Shown here: piece by piece, positions 42,704-52,963 of the stretch | How the letters are laid out: each line of letters begins with the position of its first letter | How positions within the stretch are numbered: the first letter of the stretch is position 1 | Origin: Edaphovirga cremea | GTDB taxonomy: Bacteria > Pseudomonadota > Gammaproteobacteria > Enterobacterales > Enterobacteriaceae | NCBI RefSeq assembly: GCF_003332275.1 | Contig: NZ_QOVA01000005.1 | Coordinates: 248,001 to 312,000 of the forward strand | Length of the DNA: 64,000 nucleotides | Reading direction: 5' to 3' | Made by a program: the position numbers and the translations under genes | The notes under the pieces: generated by a model | What the model was told of the DNA's origin: nothing | The model's input: only the letters and a program-made list of their open reading frames with translations | Database searches by the model: none

Positions 42704-44281
42704 TCACTCCCACTCAATCGTAGCAGGCGGTTTACCGGAAATGTCGTAAACCACGCGGGAAATGCCGTCGACTTCGTTGATGATGCGGTTGGACACGCGG
42801 CCGAGGAAATCATAAGGCAGGTGCGCCCAATGCGCCGTCATGAAATCAATGGTTTCTACCGCACGCAGGGAAACAACCCAGTCGTACTTGCGGCCATCGC
42901 CCATCACGCCGACCGAACGAACCGGCAGGAAGACGGTGAATGCCTGGCTGACCTTGTTGTACAGATCGGCTTTGTGCAGCTCTTCAATGAAGATGGCGTC
43001 GGCGCGGCGCAGCAAATCACAGTACTCTTTCTTCACTTCGCCAAGAACGCGCACGCCCAGACCTGGACCTGGGAAGGGGTGGCGATAAAGCATGTCGTAA
43101 GGCAAGCCCAGCTCAAGGCCGATTTTGCGCACTTCATCTTTGAACAGCTCTTTCAGCGGTTCAACCAGACCCAGTTTCATCTCTTTCGGCAAGCCACCCA
43201 CGTTGTGATGCGACTTGATCACATGCGCTTTACCGGTAGCGGAAGCCGCGGATTCGATGACGTCAGGGTAAATCGTACCCTGAGCCAGCCACTTCACTTC
43301 TTCCTGCTTGCAGGCTTCTTCATCAAAGACTTCAACAAAGACGCGACCGATGGTTTTACGTTTGGCTTCAGGTTCGTCAATGCCTTTCAGGGCAGAGAGG
43401 AAGCGCTCTTCAGCGGCGACGTGAACAATATTCAGACCAAAATGATCGCCGAACATTTCCAGCACCTGATCGGCTTCATGCAGGCGCAGCAGGCCGTTAT
43501 CCACGAATACGCAAGTCAGGCGTTCGCCAATGGCGCGATGCAGCAGCATGGCGGTCACGGAAGAATCGACACCGCCAGACAGCCCCAGAATCACCCGATC
43601 GTCGCCGATCTGGATGCGCAGGCGTTCAACCGCATCTTCGATGATCTTGGCTGGCGTCCACAACGCTTCACATTGACAAATATCGATCACGAAACGCTCA
43701 AGCAAACGCAGTCCCTGACGGGTATGCGTCACTTCCGGGTGGAACTGCACGCCATAGAATTTTTTCTCTTCGTTCGCCATGATGGCAAACGGACAGGTCT
43801 CGGTGCTGGCGACGGTGACGAAATCAGACGGAATGGCGGTAACTTTGTCGCCATGGCTCATCCAAACGTCCAACAGCGGTTTGCCGATCGGGCTGATAGA
43901 ATCTTCGATGCCGCGAATCAACGCGCTGTCCTTGACAACCTCGACCTGCGCATAACCAAACTCACGCTCGGTTGAGCCCTGAACGTGGCCGCCCAACTGC
44001 ATCGCCATGGTCTGCATGCCGTAGCAAACGCCAAAGACCGGAACACCGGCTTCGAAGACGTAATCCGGCGCACGCGGACTGTCCTGCTCGGTGGTACTTT
44101 CCGGGCCGCCAGAGAGGATGATGCCGTTCGGATTGAAGTCACGAATCTGCGCTTCAGTGACGTCCCATGCCCACAGTTCACAGTAGACACCGAGTTCACG
44201 CACGCGGCGTGCAACCAGTTGGGTGTATTGGGAACCGAAATCAAGGATCAGGATGCGGTGCTTATGAATATTTTCGCTCAT
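42704..44281 (-). CDS. guaA: GMP synthase (glutamine-hydrolysing)
   Basis: Encodes 525 residues from the ATG at 44281 ('[26 protein letters not shown]'); an upstream ATG adds a hydrophobic tail not found in GuaA. The N-terminal class I glutamine amidotransferase has Cys in '[15 protein letters not shown]' and His in 'QFHPEVTHT'. The central ATP-pyrophosphatase P-loop is '[16 protein letters not shown]', and the C-terminal dimerisation domain ends '[10 protein letters not shown]'. It converts XMP to GMP and follows guaB with 167 bases between. Confidence 0.98.
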   Translation of the reverse strand: MSENIHKHRILILDFGSQYTQLVARRVRELGVYCELWAWDVTEAQIRDFNPNGIILSGGPESTTEQDSPRAPDYVFEAGVPVFGVCYGMQTMAMQLGGHVQGSTEREFGYAQVEVVKDSALIRGIEDSISPIGKPLLDVWMSHGDKVTAIPSDFVTVASTETCPFAIMANEEKKFYGVQFHPEVTHTRQGLRLLERFVIDICQCEALWTPAKIIEDAVERLRIQIGDDRVILGLSGGVDSSVTAMLLHRAIGERLTCVFVDNGLLRLHEADQVLEMFGDHFGLNIVHVAAEERFLSALKGIDEPEAKRKTIGRVFVEVFDEEACKQEEVKWLAQGTIYPDVIESAASATGKAHVIKSHHNVGGLPKEMKLGLVEPLKELFKDEVRKIGLELGLPYDMLYRHPFPGPGLGVRVLGEVKKEYCDLLRRADAIFIEELHKADLYNKVSQAFTVFLPVRSVGVMGDGRKYDWVVSLRAVETIDFMTAHWAHLPYDFLGRVSNRIINEVDGISRVVYDISGKPPATIEWE

Positions 44282-44448
44282 GAGGGGCGTTTTCCAGAAA
44301 GCAATAAAATAGAAAAAACAAAAAATTATCAAAAATTACCGTGGCACTGCCCGTGTAAGGGGAAAAGCCCACTGCATATCTGCACCGTCAATATTACAGA
44401 CGAATACGGGCAGCGGACATTATCAATACGCCAATGGCAATTGCTGAA

Positions 44449-45915
44449 TCAGGAACCCATGCGGTAGTTCGGTGACTCTTTGGTGATTGTCACATCGTGC
44501 ACGTGGCTTTCCTGAATACCTGCGCCGCTGATACGAACAAACTCAGCTTTGGTACGCAGGTCGTCGATTGTAGCGCAACCGGTCAGCCCCATACAGGAGC
44601 GCAGGCCGCCCATTTGCTGATGAACGATCTCTTTCAGGCGGCCTTTGTAGGCAACGCGCCCTTCGATACCTTCCGGTACCAGTTTGTCGGCGGCGTTATC
44701 GCTCTGGAAATAGCGGTCAGAAGAGCCTTTGGACATCGCGCCCAGAGAGCCCATGCCACGGTAGGATTTGAAAGAACGGCCCTGGTACAGTTCGATTTCA
44801 CCAGGGGATTCTTCGGTACCCGCCAGCATTGAACCGACCATGACGCACGACGCGCCTGCCGCGATGGCTTTGGCGATATCACCAGAGAAACGGATGCCGC
44901 CATCGGCGATAACCGGAATACCGGTGCCTTCCAGCGCTTCAACCGCGTCAGAAACCGCAGTGATTTGTGGAACACCCACGCCAGTGACGATACGGGTAGT
45001 ACAGATTGAGCCAGGACCGATACCGACTTTGACTGCGCTGACGCCGGCATCGGCCAGCGCTTTCGCCCCGGTTGCGGTGGCGACGTTACCGCCAATGATT
45101 TGCAGGTCAGGATATTTGGCGCGGGTTTCGCGGATGCGTTGCAGCACGCCTTCGGAATGGCCGTGTGAGGAGTCGATCAGCAGAATATCAACGCCTGCCG
45201 CAACCAGCGCATCGACGCGCTCTTCATTGCCCGGGCCCGCGCCCACTGCGGCACCGACACGAAGACGTCCATGCTCGTCTTTACAGGCATTCGGTTTACG
45301 TTCTGCTTTTTGGAAATCTTTTACGGTAATCATGCCCAGCAGATGGAAACTGTTGTCCACGACCAGCGCTTTTTCAACGCGTTTTTCATGCATTTTCTGC
45401 AAGACGACTTCGCGGGCTTCGCCCTCTTTTACCGTAACCAGGCGCTCTTTCGGCGTCATGACCGCGGTGACCGGCTGTTCCAGATCCGTTACGAAGCGAA
45501 CGTCACGGCCAGTGATGATACCCACCAGCTCATTCTCTTCAGTAACAACCGGGTAACCAGCAAAACCGTTACGGGCAGTCAGTTCTTTAACCTGACGTAG
45601 GGTGGTGGCGGGAGTGACCGTTTGCGGATCGGTAACGACGCCGCTTTCATGCTTCTTCACGCGGCTGACTTCTTCAGCCTGACGCTCAATGGACATATTT
45701 TTGTGGATGAACCCCAATCCGCCTTCCTGAGCCAATGCGATGGCCAGACCTGCTTCGGTAACCGTATCCATCGCTGCGGACAGCATCGGGATATTGAGAC
45801 GAATTTTGGCCGTCAGTTGGGTACTGAGATCTGCAGTATTGGGCAGAACTGTGGAGTGAGCGGGAACGAGGAGAACGTCGTCAAACGTCAGAGCTTCTTT
45901 AGTGATACGTAGCAT
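44449..45915 (-). CDS. guaB: IMP dehydrogenase
   Basis: Encodes 488 residues, the E. coli length, from the ATG at 45915. The barrel starts '[19 protein letters not shown]'. Two CBS domains lie around residues 95-205 ('[25 protein letters not shown]'-type repeats). The catalytic loop '[20 protein letters not shown]' holds the nucleophilic Cys, and the flap 'SDRYFQ' is intact. It oxidises IMP to XMP, the rate-limiting step for GMP. First gene of guaBA, divergent from xseA. Confidence 0.98.
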   Translation of the reverse strand: MLRITKEALTFDDVLLVPAHSTVLPNTADLSTQLTAKIRLNIPMLSAAMDTVTEAGLAIALAQEGGLGFIHKNMSIERQAEEVSRVKKHESGVVTDPQTVTPATTLRQVKELTARNGFAGYPVVTEENELVGIITGRDVRFVTDLEQPVTAVMTPKERLVTVKEGEAREVVLQKMHEKRVEKALVVDNSFHLLGMITVKDFQKAERKPNACKDEHGRLRVGAAVGAGPGNEERVDALVAAGVDILLIDSSHGHSEGVLQRIRETRAKYPDLQIIGGNVATATGAKALADAGVSAVKVGIGPGSICTTRIVTGVGVPQITAVSDAVEALEGTGIPVIADGGIRFSGDIAKAIAAGASCVMVGSMLAGTEESPGEIELYQGRSFKSYRGMGSLGAMSKGSSDRYFQSDNAADKLVPEGIEGRVAYKGRLKEIVHQQMGGLRSCMGLTGCATIDDLRTKAEFVRISGAGIQESHVHDVTITKESPNYRMGS

Positions 45916-45962
45916 GGGCAATATCTCACCAGGGTGGATGCGGAAAAGAATATTGCCGCGGC

Positions 45963-45968
45963 ATTATA
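45963..45968 (-). promoter_or_regulatory. guaB promoter -10 element with GC-rich discriminator
   Basis: The minus strand reads TATAAT followed directly by GCCGCGGC, about 48 bases before the guaB start. A perfect -10 with a weak -35 and a GC-rich discriminator is what is known for the stringently and growth-rate controlled guaB promoter in E. coli. Confidence 0.65.
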
Positions 45969-46011
45969 CAGAGCGTAATCGGTTGCCTCCAGCACTTTCT
46001 GCAAAAAATAC

Positions 46012-46039
46012 TTGATTACCTCTCTGGTGAAGGTAGTAT
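46012..46039 (+). promoter_or_regulatory. Possible xseA promoter
   Basis: TTGATT (46012-46017) and TAGTAT (46034-46039) are separated by 16 bases, about 42 bases upstream of the xseA ATG. Each hexamer differs from consensus by one or two bases. Confidence 0.42.
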
Positions 46040-46080
46040 CGATCAATTAAGTACTTGTTTTAAAATTTGATCAAGGTCAC

Positions 46081-47457
46081 ATGTCGCTACCTTCCTCGCC
46101 AGGCATTTTTACCGTCAGCCGTCTCAATCAGACGGTGCGTCAGCTACTGGAAATGGAAATGGGTCAGATCTGGCTCTCCGGCGAAATCTCCAATTTTTCT
46201 CAACCTTCGTCCGGCCATTGGTATTTCACGCTCAAAGACGATCGTGCCCAGGTGCGTTGCGCAATGTTCCGCAACACCAATCGCCGCACGACGTTTCGTC
46301 CGCAAAATGGTCAGCAAATTCTGATGCGTGCCACCATCACGCTGTATGAACCGCGCGGTGAATATCAACTGATTGCCGAAAGTATGCAGCCTGCGGGTGA
46401 TGGTCTGCTGCAACAGCAGTTCGAGCAGTTGAAAGAGCGCCTTCTGGTTGAAGGGCTATTTGATCAAATTCATAAGCAACCCTTACCCTCCCCGGCCAAA
46501 CAGCTTGGCGTGATCACCTCAGCAACCGGTGCCGCCTTGCATGACGTTTTGCAGGTACTCAAACGCCGTGACCCGTCATTGCCCGTGGTGATTTATCCCA
46601 CGCCGGTACAGGGTGCCGAAGCGCCGATGCAGATTGTTCGCGCCATTGAACTGGCTAACCAGCGCGCAGAGTGCGATGTGTTAATCGTCGGGCGCGGCGG
46701 GGGTTCGCTGGAAGATTTATGGAGCTTTAACGACGAGCGGGTGGCGCGGGCTATTTTTGCCAGTCAGATCCCGATTGTCAGTGCGGTCGGTCATGAAACA
46801 GACGTGACGATCGCCGATTTTGTGGCGGACTTACGCGCGCCAACGCCGTCTGCGGCGGCAGAATTGGTCAGCCGCAATCAGTTGGAACTGCTACGCCAGA
46901 TTCAGGCGCAGCAGCAACGGCTGGAAATGGCGATGGACTATTATCTCGCCCAGCGCACCCGCCAGTTCACCCAACTTAATCACCGCCTGCAACAGCAGCA
47001 TCCGCATTTGCGTCTGGCACGCCAGCAAACCGCGTTATTCAAGTTACGCCGCCGTCTGGACGAAGCGATGCAAACCCGTCTGCGGTTGCTGATGCGCCGG
47101 GCAGAACGGCTGCAACAGCGCCTTTCACAGCAGCAACCGCAGCCGCGCATTCATCGCACGCAACAGCGTGTTCAGCAGTTGCAATACCGTTTACAACAGG
47201 CGCTGACCAGGCAATTGAGTGAGAGTAAACAGCGTTTCGGTACCGCCTGTACGCAGTTGGAAGCCGTCAGTCCGTTGGCAACGCTGGCGCGTGGATATAG
47301 CGTTACGACCACCCCGCAAGGCGCATTGCTGAAAAAAGCGGCGCAGACGCAACCCGGTGATAAGCTGAAAACCCGCCTGGCCGATGGTTGGATCGAAAGT
47401 GAAGTCACGGATGTCACGCTGGTCAAACCGGTACGCAAGCGAGCCGTCAAAAAATAA
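46081..47457 (+). CDS. xseA: Exodeoxyribonuclease VII large subunit
   Basis: Encodes 458 residues, close to the E. coli length. The N-terminal OB-fold reads '[30 protein letters not shown]'. The catalytic domain contains '[15 protein letters not shown]' and '[20 protein letters not shown]', and is followed by a long coiled coil rich in Gln, Arg and Leu (about 260-390). It degrades single-stranded DNA with XseB, which is encoded elsewhere. It is divergent from guaB, as in E. coli. Confidence 0.97.
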   Translation: MSLPSSPGIFTVSRLNQTVRQLLEMEMGQIWLSGEISNFSQPSSGHWYFTLKDDRAQVRCAMFRNTNRRTTFRPQNGQQILMRATITLYEPRGEYQLIAESMQPAGDGLLQQQFEQLKERLLVEGLFDQIHKQPLPSPAKQLGVITSATGAALHDVLQVLKRRDPSLPVVIYPTPVQGAEAPMQIVRAIELANQRAECDVLIVGRGGGSLEDLWSFNDERVARAIFASQIPIVSAVGHETDVTIADFVADLRAPTPSAAAELVSRNQLELLRQIQAQQQRLEMAMDYYLAQRTRQFTQLNHRLQQQHPHLRLARQQTALFKLRRRLDEAMQTRLRLLMRRAERLQQRLSQQQPQPRIHRTQQRVQQLQYRLQQALTRQLSESKQRFGTACTQLEAVSPLATLARGYSVTTTPQGALLKKAAQTQPGDKLKTRLADGWIESEVTDVTLVKPVRKRAVKK

Positions 47458-47480
47458 CCACGACCAGATGACGTGGTTAT
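47454..47480 (-). terminator. Hairpin at the end of xseA, T-run on the minus strand
   Basis: ATAACCACG / CGTGGTTAT form a perfect 9-bp stem with a 9-base loop, straddling the xseA stop. On the minus strand it is followed by TTTT, so it may back up the GH31 terminator; for the plus strand it lacks a T-run. Confidence 0.55.
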
Positions 47481-47536
47481 GTTGCAAATAGACGCGGCTA
47501 TTTAATTGAAGAAATGCAGTTATCTGATGTAAATAG

Positions 47537-47587
47537 AAAAAAGCTGGCGCACCTCTTTCGTCAACATAAACGAAACCGCGCGCCAGC
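47537..47587 (-). terminator. Intrinsic terminator of the GH31/MFS operon
   Basis: GCTGGCGC (47543-47550) and GCGCCAGC (47580-47587) form a perfect 8-bp stem; on the minus strand six Ts follow directly. It lies about 20 bases after the GH31 stop. Confidence 0.85.
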
Positions 47588-47607
47588 CTCAATCTTATTA
47601 CCCCGTT

Positions 47608-49971
47608 CTAGATAGCGAAAACCGAGGTGCTGACGCCATTGATCGTCAGGGTACGGCTTTCCCCTTCCGGCAATGTTATCTGCAATTCCTGCCATACTGG
47701 TTTGAACGCGCCCTCCAGCTCAATAGTCAAGGCAATGTGCTGGCTGTCAGTCTGGCAATTCCAGCGTAACCACAGTGCATTTCCCTGCTGCCAGGCCGTC
47801 GTTTCACCGTCGTCCTCGAACAATAAACCTGTTGACTCGCCGTTACCTTGGGTCGGGAATAGACGCAATTCACGGCAATCATCGGCGTTAACATCCACAT
47901 GCGCCAAACGTGATGACAGGGGGATTCCTGCGCCCGCACGAACCAGCAGCGGCAAGCGATCCAGCGGTGCGTCGAGTTCTATTGTTTGTCCACCTGCGAA
48001 CCAGACGCCACTGTAAAAACAGTACCAACCGACACCATTTTCTGGCAGGTAAACGCTCCGGCGACTCTGCCCCGGCTCCACGACGCTGGCTACCAGCAGA
48101 TCGCGACCCAACATGAAGTCATCGTTCTCTTCAAAGGTACGCGGGTCCTGTTCGTGATCCAGGAAAGTCGGCCGCAGCATAGGTTCATCGTCAGAACTGG
48201 CCTGCCAAAGCAGCGTGTACAGATATGGCATTAAGCGATAACGCAGATTGATCGCTTCACGGATCAAACCCGTTACGCTCGGGTACATCCACGGCTCGTT
48301 GACGGTGCGATCGTCATTCCAGGAGTGAATGGTAAAACGTGGATGCATTACACCATTCTGTACCCAGCGCACAAACAGCTCGGCATCAGGACGGTCGCCT
48401 GCAAAACCGCCGACGTCATGGCCCAGGTTATACAAACCAGAAAGGCTCATACCTACTCCCATGCGGATGTTATAGCGCAGCGTCTGCCAGTTGGTGCGGT
48501 TATCGCCACTCCAGGTCTGCACATAACGTTGCATCCCCGCGCAGCCAGAGCGGGAGATCAGATAAGGCCGCAGCGTCGGGGCAAAACGCTGTTGCGCTTC
48601 GAGGGATGCGCGCATCATCAGCAATGGCATCACTGGCCGGATATGCTTAATGGCGATCGGCTGACCAAAGCCATGGCAGCGTGCTTCACCGTCCCAGACT
48701 TCATATTCATTGTTGTCGTTCCAGGTCGAATCGATCCCTTTCTTCAACAACTGCTCAGTGACATTGTCCTGCCACCAACGAATCGTTTCCGGATTGGTGA
48801 AATCCAGGTGTGAACCTTCATCGTCCCAAAATACCGAGCGTTCTGGTAGATCGCTTTCAGAGTCGCGAATAAACAGCCCTTTGCTGGCAACTTCCTGATA
48901 TTTTGGATGATCCTGCAACAGACACGGTTTGATATTGGCGGCCAGTTTTAATCCGGCGTCATGGAATGCCTGCGACAACACCTGTGGCTGCGGGACTTTG
49001 TCGTAGTTCCAGTTGAAGACGTAACGTTTATTGCCAATCGACGTATACCCCGATGAAAGCTGGAAGGAATCGCAGGCAATATCATGTTGCTGGCACAGCG
49101 TAATAAATTGCTGCAACTGTTCCTGCGCGTTCTCGGCATCGGTGTAATGCATGGTGGAACCACTGTAGCCCAGGCTCCATTTGGGGCCGAACGCCGTTTT
49201 GCCGGTCAAACGGACAAAGGCTTTGGTGACATCCAGCACCTGCGGGCCGAGGAATAGGTAATAATCGAGATCGCCCGCCTCGGCCTGATAACGGCGATAC
49301 GGCAAATGATAGTTATCCAGTTCATTGCCGAGATCTAGCCAGCAACTGCTCAGATTGTCATAGAACAGACCGAAACTGACCCCTTCGCGCCGGGTAATCG
49401 TAAACGGAATATGCTTATAGAGCGGATCGGTGCTGGCGGCGTTGTACCCCATTGCATCCAGATTACGCATTTCAAAACGTCGCCCGGCACGGTTGAGATC
49501 CCCGGCTTTCTCGCCCAGGCCATAGACTTGCTGATCCGCATGACGCCGCTGGTAGTGCGCCACCCCGTCACCATGGGCATTGAGCAGATAAGCGCCAGTA
49601 TGACGATCTTCCGCCAGCGGCAACCATTCACCGGCAACGTTGCAGTGTTCCCACTCCAGCCACAGCGGTTGATGAATCGTCACCCGCAGGCGATTGGTGG
49701 CAATCCTTAAACTTTCATCCTGCTGCTCAAGCGTAAAGCCCGGCAAGCTAAACCCGTCCAGATTCAGGCGATCGCGCCCTTCCCAGGGCACATCCTGCTG
49801 CGGCGCAATTGTCCAGGTACGGTTAAGTGCCAACTCCCCATCACGTTTGATCAGTACACGAAACAGCGAATCTTCAAGCACATACAGGCAAAAAAGATGT
49901 CGATCTTCTACCCGTAATTCAATACTACTTTCATTCTGATTAACTAAAGACCACTTTTTTAACGTTTTCAT
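47608..49971 (-). CDS. Glycoside hydrolase family 31 alpha-glycosidase
   Basis: Encodes 787 residues from the ATG at 49971; an upstream start would overlap the transporter gene. GH31 landmarks are present: 'GLGEKAGDLNRAGRRFEMRN', the nucleophile region 'GIDSTWNDNNEYEVWDG', and 'SRSGCAGMQRYVQTWSGDNRTNW' with the acid/base Asp. No signal peptide, so it acts in the cytoplasm on a sugar imported by its neighbour. Alpha-glucosidase or alpha-xylosidase are the likely activities; YicI-like enzymes pair with a GPH-type symporter, whereas here the partner is an MFS protein of another type. Operon with the transporter gene, 34 bases apart. Confidence 0.92.
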   Translation of the reverse strand: MKTLKKWSLVNQNESSIELRVEDRHLFCLYVLEDSLFRVLIKRDGELALNRTWTIAPQQDVPWEGRDRLNLDGFSLPGFTLEQQDESLRIATNRLRVTIHQPLWLEWEHCNVAGEWLPLAEDRHTGAYLLNAHGDGVAHYQRRHADQQVYGLGEKAGDLNRAGRRFEMRNLDAMGYNAASTDPLYKHIPFTITRREGVSFGLFYDNLSSCWLDLGNELDNYHLPYRRYQAEAGDLDYYLFLGPQVLDVTKAFVRLTGKTAFGPKWSLGYSGSTMHYTDAENAQEQLQQFITLCQQHDIACDSFQLSSGYTSIGNKRYVFNWNYDKVPQPQVLSQAFHDAGLKLAANIKPCLLQDHPKYQEVASKGLFIRDSESDLPERSVFWDDEGSHLDFTNPETIRWWQDNVTEQLLKKGIDSTWNDNNEYEVWDGEARCHGFGQPIAIKHIRPVMPLLMMRASLEAQQRFAPTLRPYLISRSGCAGMQRYVQTWSGDNRTNWQTLRYNIRMGVGMSLSGLYNLGHDVGGFAGDRPDAELFVRWVQNGVMHPRFTIHSWNDDRTVNEPWMYPSVTGLIREAINLRYRLMPYLYTLLWQASSDDEPMLRPTFLDHEQDPRTFEENDDFMLGRDLLVASVVEPGQSRRSVYLPENGVGWYCFYSGVWFAGGQTIELDAPLDRLPLLVRAGAGIPLSSRLAHVDVNADDCRELRLFPTQGNGESTGLLFEDDGETTAWQQGNALWLRWNCQTDSQHIALTIELEGAFKPVWQELQITLPEGESRTLTINGVSTSVFAI

Positions 49972-50005
49972 AGACAGCCTATCTTTTATCTCTGGCGCAA
50001 AAACT

Positions 50006-51313
50006 TTACGCCGCTGAAGTTTTCTTTTTGCCGCGCTCAGCAATCAGCGCAATAAGGAATACGGCCCCGATCAGGTCGAAAAAGCCCATGGCAATAAAGA
50101 GAGGATTGAAACCGATCGTGTCGGATACTGCGCCGATCAGCAGCGAGAACAGGAAACTGGCGATCCAGGCTGAAGAGCCACGCAAACCGTTCACCGTCGC
50201 CACCTGACTCTTGTCAAAGGACTCAACAACCAGCGCGCTCAACATGCAGGAAATAACCTGATGACCAAAACCACCGATAGACATCAGCGCAATCGCCAGG
50301 AAAGGATCTTTGGTGATTGCCACAAACGCCAGTGACACCATCATGAAAGCACCGGTCACGGAGCTGGCAACGATGGAGTTGACGCGGGTGCAGCCGAACC
50401 ACTTGCGATACAGCGTGGTTAAATAGCCACTGGCAACGCTGCCGATATCCGCCGCCAGGAACGGCAACCAGGCAAACATGGCGATCTGTTTAAGATCCAT
50501 TCCACGTTCAGTCGCCAGATAGAGCGGCACCCAGAAGCTGAAAACCGCCCACGCGGGTTCGGCCAAAAATGCCGGGATCGCAATACCGTAGAATTTCTTG
50601 TTTTTACTGAGAATGGACAGCGATTTCAGGAAAGGCAGACGGGTCTGTTGTGGCTCATTGTCCGAACGAATGAAGGCCAGTTCGTCTTTACTCAGATTGG
50701 GGTGATCTTCCGGGGAATGGTAAAACAGCCACCACAAAACCACCCATACCATTGCCAACCCGCCGGAGAACAGGAAAGCGCCCTGCCAACCAAAGGAGAC
50801 ATGTGCGACCACGATAATCGGCGGTGCGAGCATCGCGCCTATCGAGAAACCCACCCCTGCCCAACCAGCCGCCACCGGACGCTCCTTACGTGGAAACCAG
50901 TCCGAGATTGCTTTGGCGTTGGCCGGTGTGGCGGCCGCTTCGCCTGCCCCCATGAAGAAACGCAGTACGGCCAGTTGCAACCAGCTGCCTGCACCCGCAT
51001 GCATCATGCAGACAACGGCCCAAACGGTGGCACAGATCATAAAGCCCAATTTCAGACCAATGACGTCAATCAACCACCCGCACAGAGGTTGGAATACGGT
51101 GTAAGCCAATTGGAAAGATGCGACTATCCACGAATACTGCTCGGTCGTCATATTCAGGCTGGTTTTTAGTTCCGGTGCCAAAATACCCAGTGAGTTACGC
51201 GTAATGTAGTTTACTGTCACGCCAAGCAGAAATAATGCCAGCATCCACCAGCGCAGTGCCTTCATTTTCCTTCTACCCGAATGGGCTGCAGGTTGGTTAA
51301 TTTCAATGCTCAT
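50006..51313 (-). CDS. MFS transporter (ACS/hexuronate-type)
   Basis: Encodes 435 residues from the ATG at 51313, preceded by GAGGAGAG. Twelve membrane helices in two halves are visible, with 'YITRNSLGILAPELKTSLNMT' after helix 1, 'GAGEAAATPANAKAISDWFPRKER' between helices 4 and 5, and 'WLPFLAADIGSVASGYL' in the second half. These match the anion:cation symporter family (ExuT, GudP-like), which takes up sugar acids. It should import the GH31 substrate, suggesting an acidic or uronate-containing glycoside. It is divergent from the LacI gene. Confidence 0.92.
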   Translation of the reverse strand: MSIEINQPAAHSGRRKMKALRWWMLALFLLGVTVNYITRNSLGILAPELKTSLNMTTEQYSWIVASFQLAYTVFQPLCGWLIDVIGLKLGFMICATVWAVVCMMHAGAGSWLQLAVLRFFMGAGEAAATPANAKAISDWFPRKERPVAAGWAGVGFSIGAMLAPPIIVVAHVSFGWQGAFLFSGGLAMVWVVLWWLFYHSPEDHPNLSKDELAFIRSDNEPQQTRLPFLKSLSILSKNKKFYGIAIPAFLAEPAWAVFSFWVPLYLATERGMDLKQIAMFAWLPFLAADIGSVASGYLTTLYRKWFGCTRVNSIVASSVTGAFMMVSLAFVAITKDPFLAIALMSIGGFGHQVISCMLSALVVESFDKSQVATVNGLRGSSAWIASFLFSLLIGAVSDTIGFNPLFIAMGFFDLIGAVFLIALIAERGKKKTSAA

Positions 51314-51555
51314 GACTCTCTCCTCGCACATTGGTCCAGCATATTGGCCAGACCGGGCGAATTCCTGTTAGGGTAGCGTTTTCACGCTTGTCTTTTATTT
51401 AAAAAGTTCGTCTTGTAAAGAAAGAAAAAACATAACCAATTGAAATAAATCTTTTTTATTGCTATCACTCTTTTTCCAAATTGGACTAATAGATTTTTTA
51501 ATTGGTTGACCAGAAGAGGGTAACCAGCTTATTTTGGAAGAGAAATGGCATTTTT

Positions 51556-51569
51556 TGAAAACTTTTTCA
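51556..51569. promoter_or_regulatory. LacI-type operator candidate 1
   Basis: TGAAAACTTTTTCA is a near-perfect palindrome that follows the LacI-family operator pattern (TGnAAnCGnTTnCA) except at one centre base. It lies between the divergent transporter and regulator genes, 64 bases from a near-identical second copy. The rest of the 51314-51672 gap shows only AT-rich promoter-like DNA. Confidence 0.6.
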
Positions 51570-51632
51570 TAGACCGAACAAATAAGCAGCAAAGTGCGGG
51601 ATAAAAGCCGCTGGTACTGGCATTCTGACTCA

Positions 51633-51646
51633 TGAAAATTTTTTCA
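51633..51646. promoter_or_regulatory. LacI-type operator candidate 2
   Basis: TGAAAATTTTTTCA differs from candidate 1 at a single base (C to T at position 7). It lies 27 bases upstream of the regulator's ATG, a good place for autorepression. Confidence 0.58.
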
Positions 51647-51672
51647 TTTTCAAATTTGAAGGCGATCACAGA

Positions 51673-52770
51673 ATGAACGGAAAGTTAAAAATCCAACAAA
51701 TTGCTGACCAAACTGGCCTGTCTATCAGTACTGTTTCGCGGGTTTTGGCGGGAAAAGCCAATACCAGTGCGAGTGCAAAAGCGCGGGTTTTGGCCTGCGC
51801 GCAGGAAAAGGGAATATTCGAAAATCTCTCCGCGGGGCGTTTGATGCTGAATAACATCATGATATTCGCTCCAGCGCGGGCGTTCGATGTCCGTACCGAT
51901 ATCTTTTACTATAGGGTTATCCAAGGGATCATTCAGGCGGTTGGGCAGTATGAAGTTCGAGTCCGTCATTGTGCATTGGAGGAAAACGACAGCGACATCA
52001 ATTTGTTTATGGAGAAGCTCTCTGATCCACTCACCGAAGCCGCACTGATAATCGGCATCGACGATCCCCATGTGCATACCTTGGCTGCTGATTTCTCCAA
52101 ACCCTGCGTGCTAATCAATTGCCACGATAAAAATATGCGCCTGGACAGCGTCTCGCCAGATCATCACTCGATCGGCGCGTCCTCTGTGCATTACTTGATT
52201 GAACAAGGTCACCGACAGATTCTGGCGTTACAGTGCCTGCGACGCAGTACCATGGAATTGCGACTTACTGGCATTAAAGAAGCCCTCGCCGACCATAATC
52301 TGGCATTCGATGCGCAGCGACATCTGATCGTGACCTCGGGATTTGGCGCGCAAGAAGCAGAACAGGCCATCACTGAATATATTGACCACCTCCCTTCCCT
52401 GGCGGATTTGCCAGACACCATTCTTGCTGGCGGAGATTTTATGGCCGTTGGCGTGGTCAATGCCTTGAAAAAACATGGATTGTCCGTACCGACTGATGTT
52501 TCAGTCATGAGTACTGACGGCTTTAATCTGGCCGAAATCCATGATGTCGCGCTGACCGCGGTGCATGTTCCGCGTGACGAATTAGGGCTCGAAGCGATCC
52601 AATTACTGCAACGACGAATTCTGCGTCCTGATGCGCCCTTCTGTAAAATTTTGCTGCACGGGAAATTGGTGGTGCGGGACTCCGTCAAGAAAATCAGCCT
52701 GAATCGGGTGGCACCAGCGCTGAGAACCCACAGCCACGGGATCTATGATCGGCTGCCTACAGAAGAGTGA
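51673..52770 (+). CDS. LacI-family transcriptional regulator of the GH31/MFS operon
   Basis: Encodes 365 residues. The HTH 'KIQQIADQTGLSISTVSRVLAGKANTSASAKARVL' and hinge are typical, though the usual Asn-rich hinge is reduced to 'FENLSAGRLMLNN'. The periplasmic-binding-like domain carries 'VLINCHDKNMRLDSVSPDHHSIGASSVHYLIEQGHRQI' (split) and 'DLPDTILAGGDFMAVGVVNALKKHG'. Divergent from the transporter-glycosidase genes with two matching palindromes between them, so it very likely controls both units in response to the imported sugar. Confidence 0.93.
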   Translation: MNGKLKIQQIADQTGLSISTVSRVLAGKANTSASAKARVLACAQEKGIFENLSAGRLMLNNIMIFAPARAFDVRTDIFYYRVIQGIIQAVGQYEVRVRHCALEENDSDINLFMEKLSDPLTEAALIIGIDDPHVHTLAADFSKPCVLINCHDKNMRLDSVSPDHHSIGASSVHYLIEQGHRQILALQCLRRSTMELRLTGIKEALADHNLAFDAQRHLIVTSGFGAQEAEQAITEYIDHLPSLADLPDTILAGGDFMAVGVVNALKKHGLSVPTDVSVMSTDGFNLAEIHDVALTAVHVPRDELGLEAIQLLQRRILRPDAPFCKILLHGKLVVRDSVKKISLNRVAPALRTHSHGIYDRLPTEE

Positions 52771-52828
52771 CTTCAGAAAACTCTCATTAATAGTCTTGCG
52801 GCTTGGAGCACCAAACTTGGGACTATAC

Positions 52829-52888
52829 TTAGTGAATAACAGTTTAGTGAATAACAGCTTAGTGGATAACAGTTTGTCGGATAATAAC
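52829..52888. repeat. Tandem repeat, 15-bp unit TTAGTGAATAACAGT, four copies
   Basis: Three near-perfect copies (52829-52843, 52844-52858, 52859-52873) and one degenerate copy (52874-52888) lie 75-135 bases upstream of the protease gene. One-and-a-half helix turn spacing would put successive copies on alternating faces. They may be binding sites for a regulator of the protease-inhibitor operon. Confidence 0.9.
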
Positions 52889-52963
52889 AAAATAGTGAGC
52901 ACCACCCTTTTATGAATCTGGGGAATTACCTTACCAACGACATCTTTCATAAGGAGATTCGGC

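Noticed and set aside
42821-43975. 384-codon plus-strand ORF
   Set aside because: It lies opposite guaA and is a codon-bias shadow.
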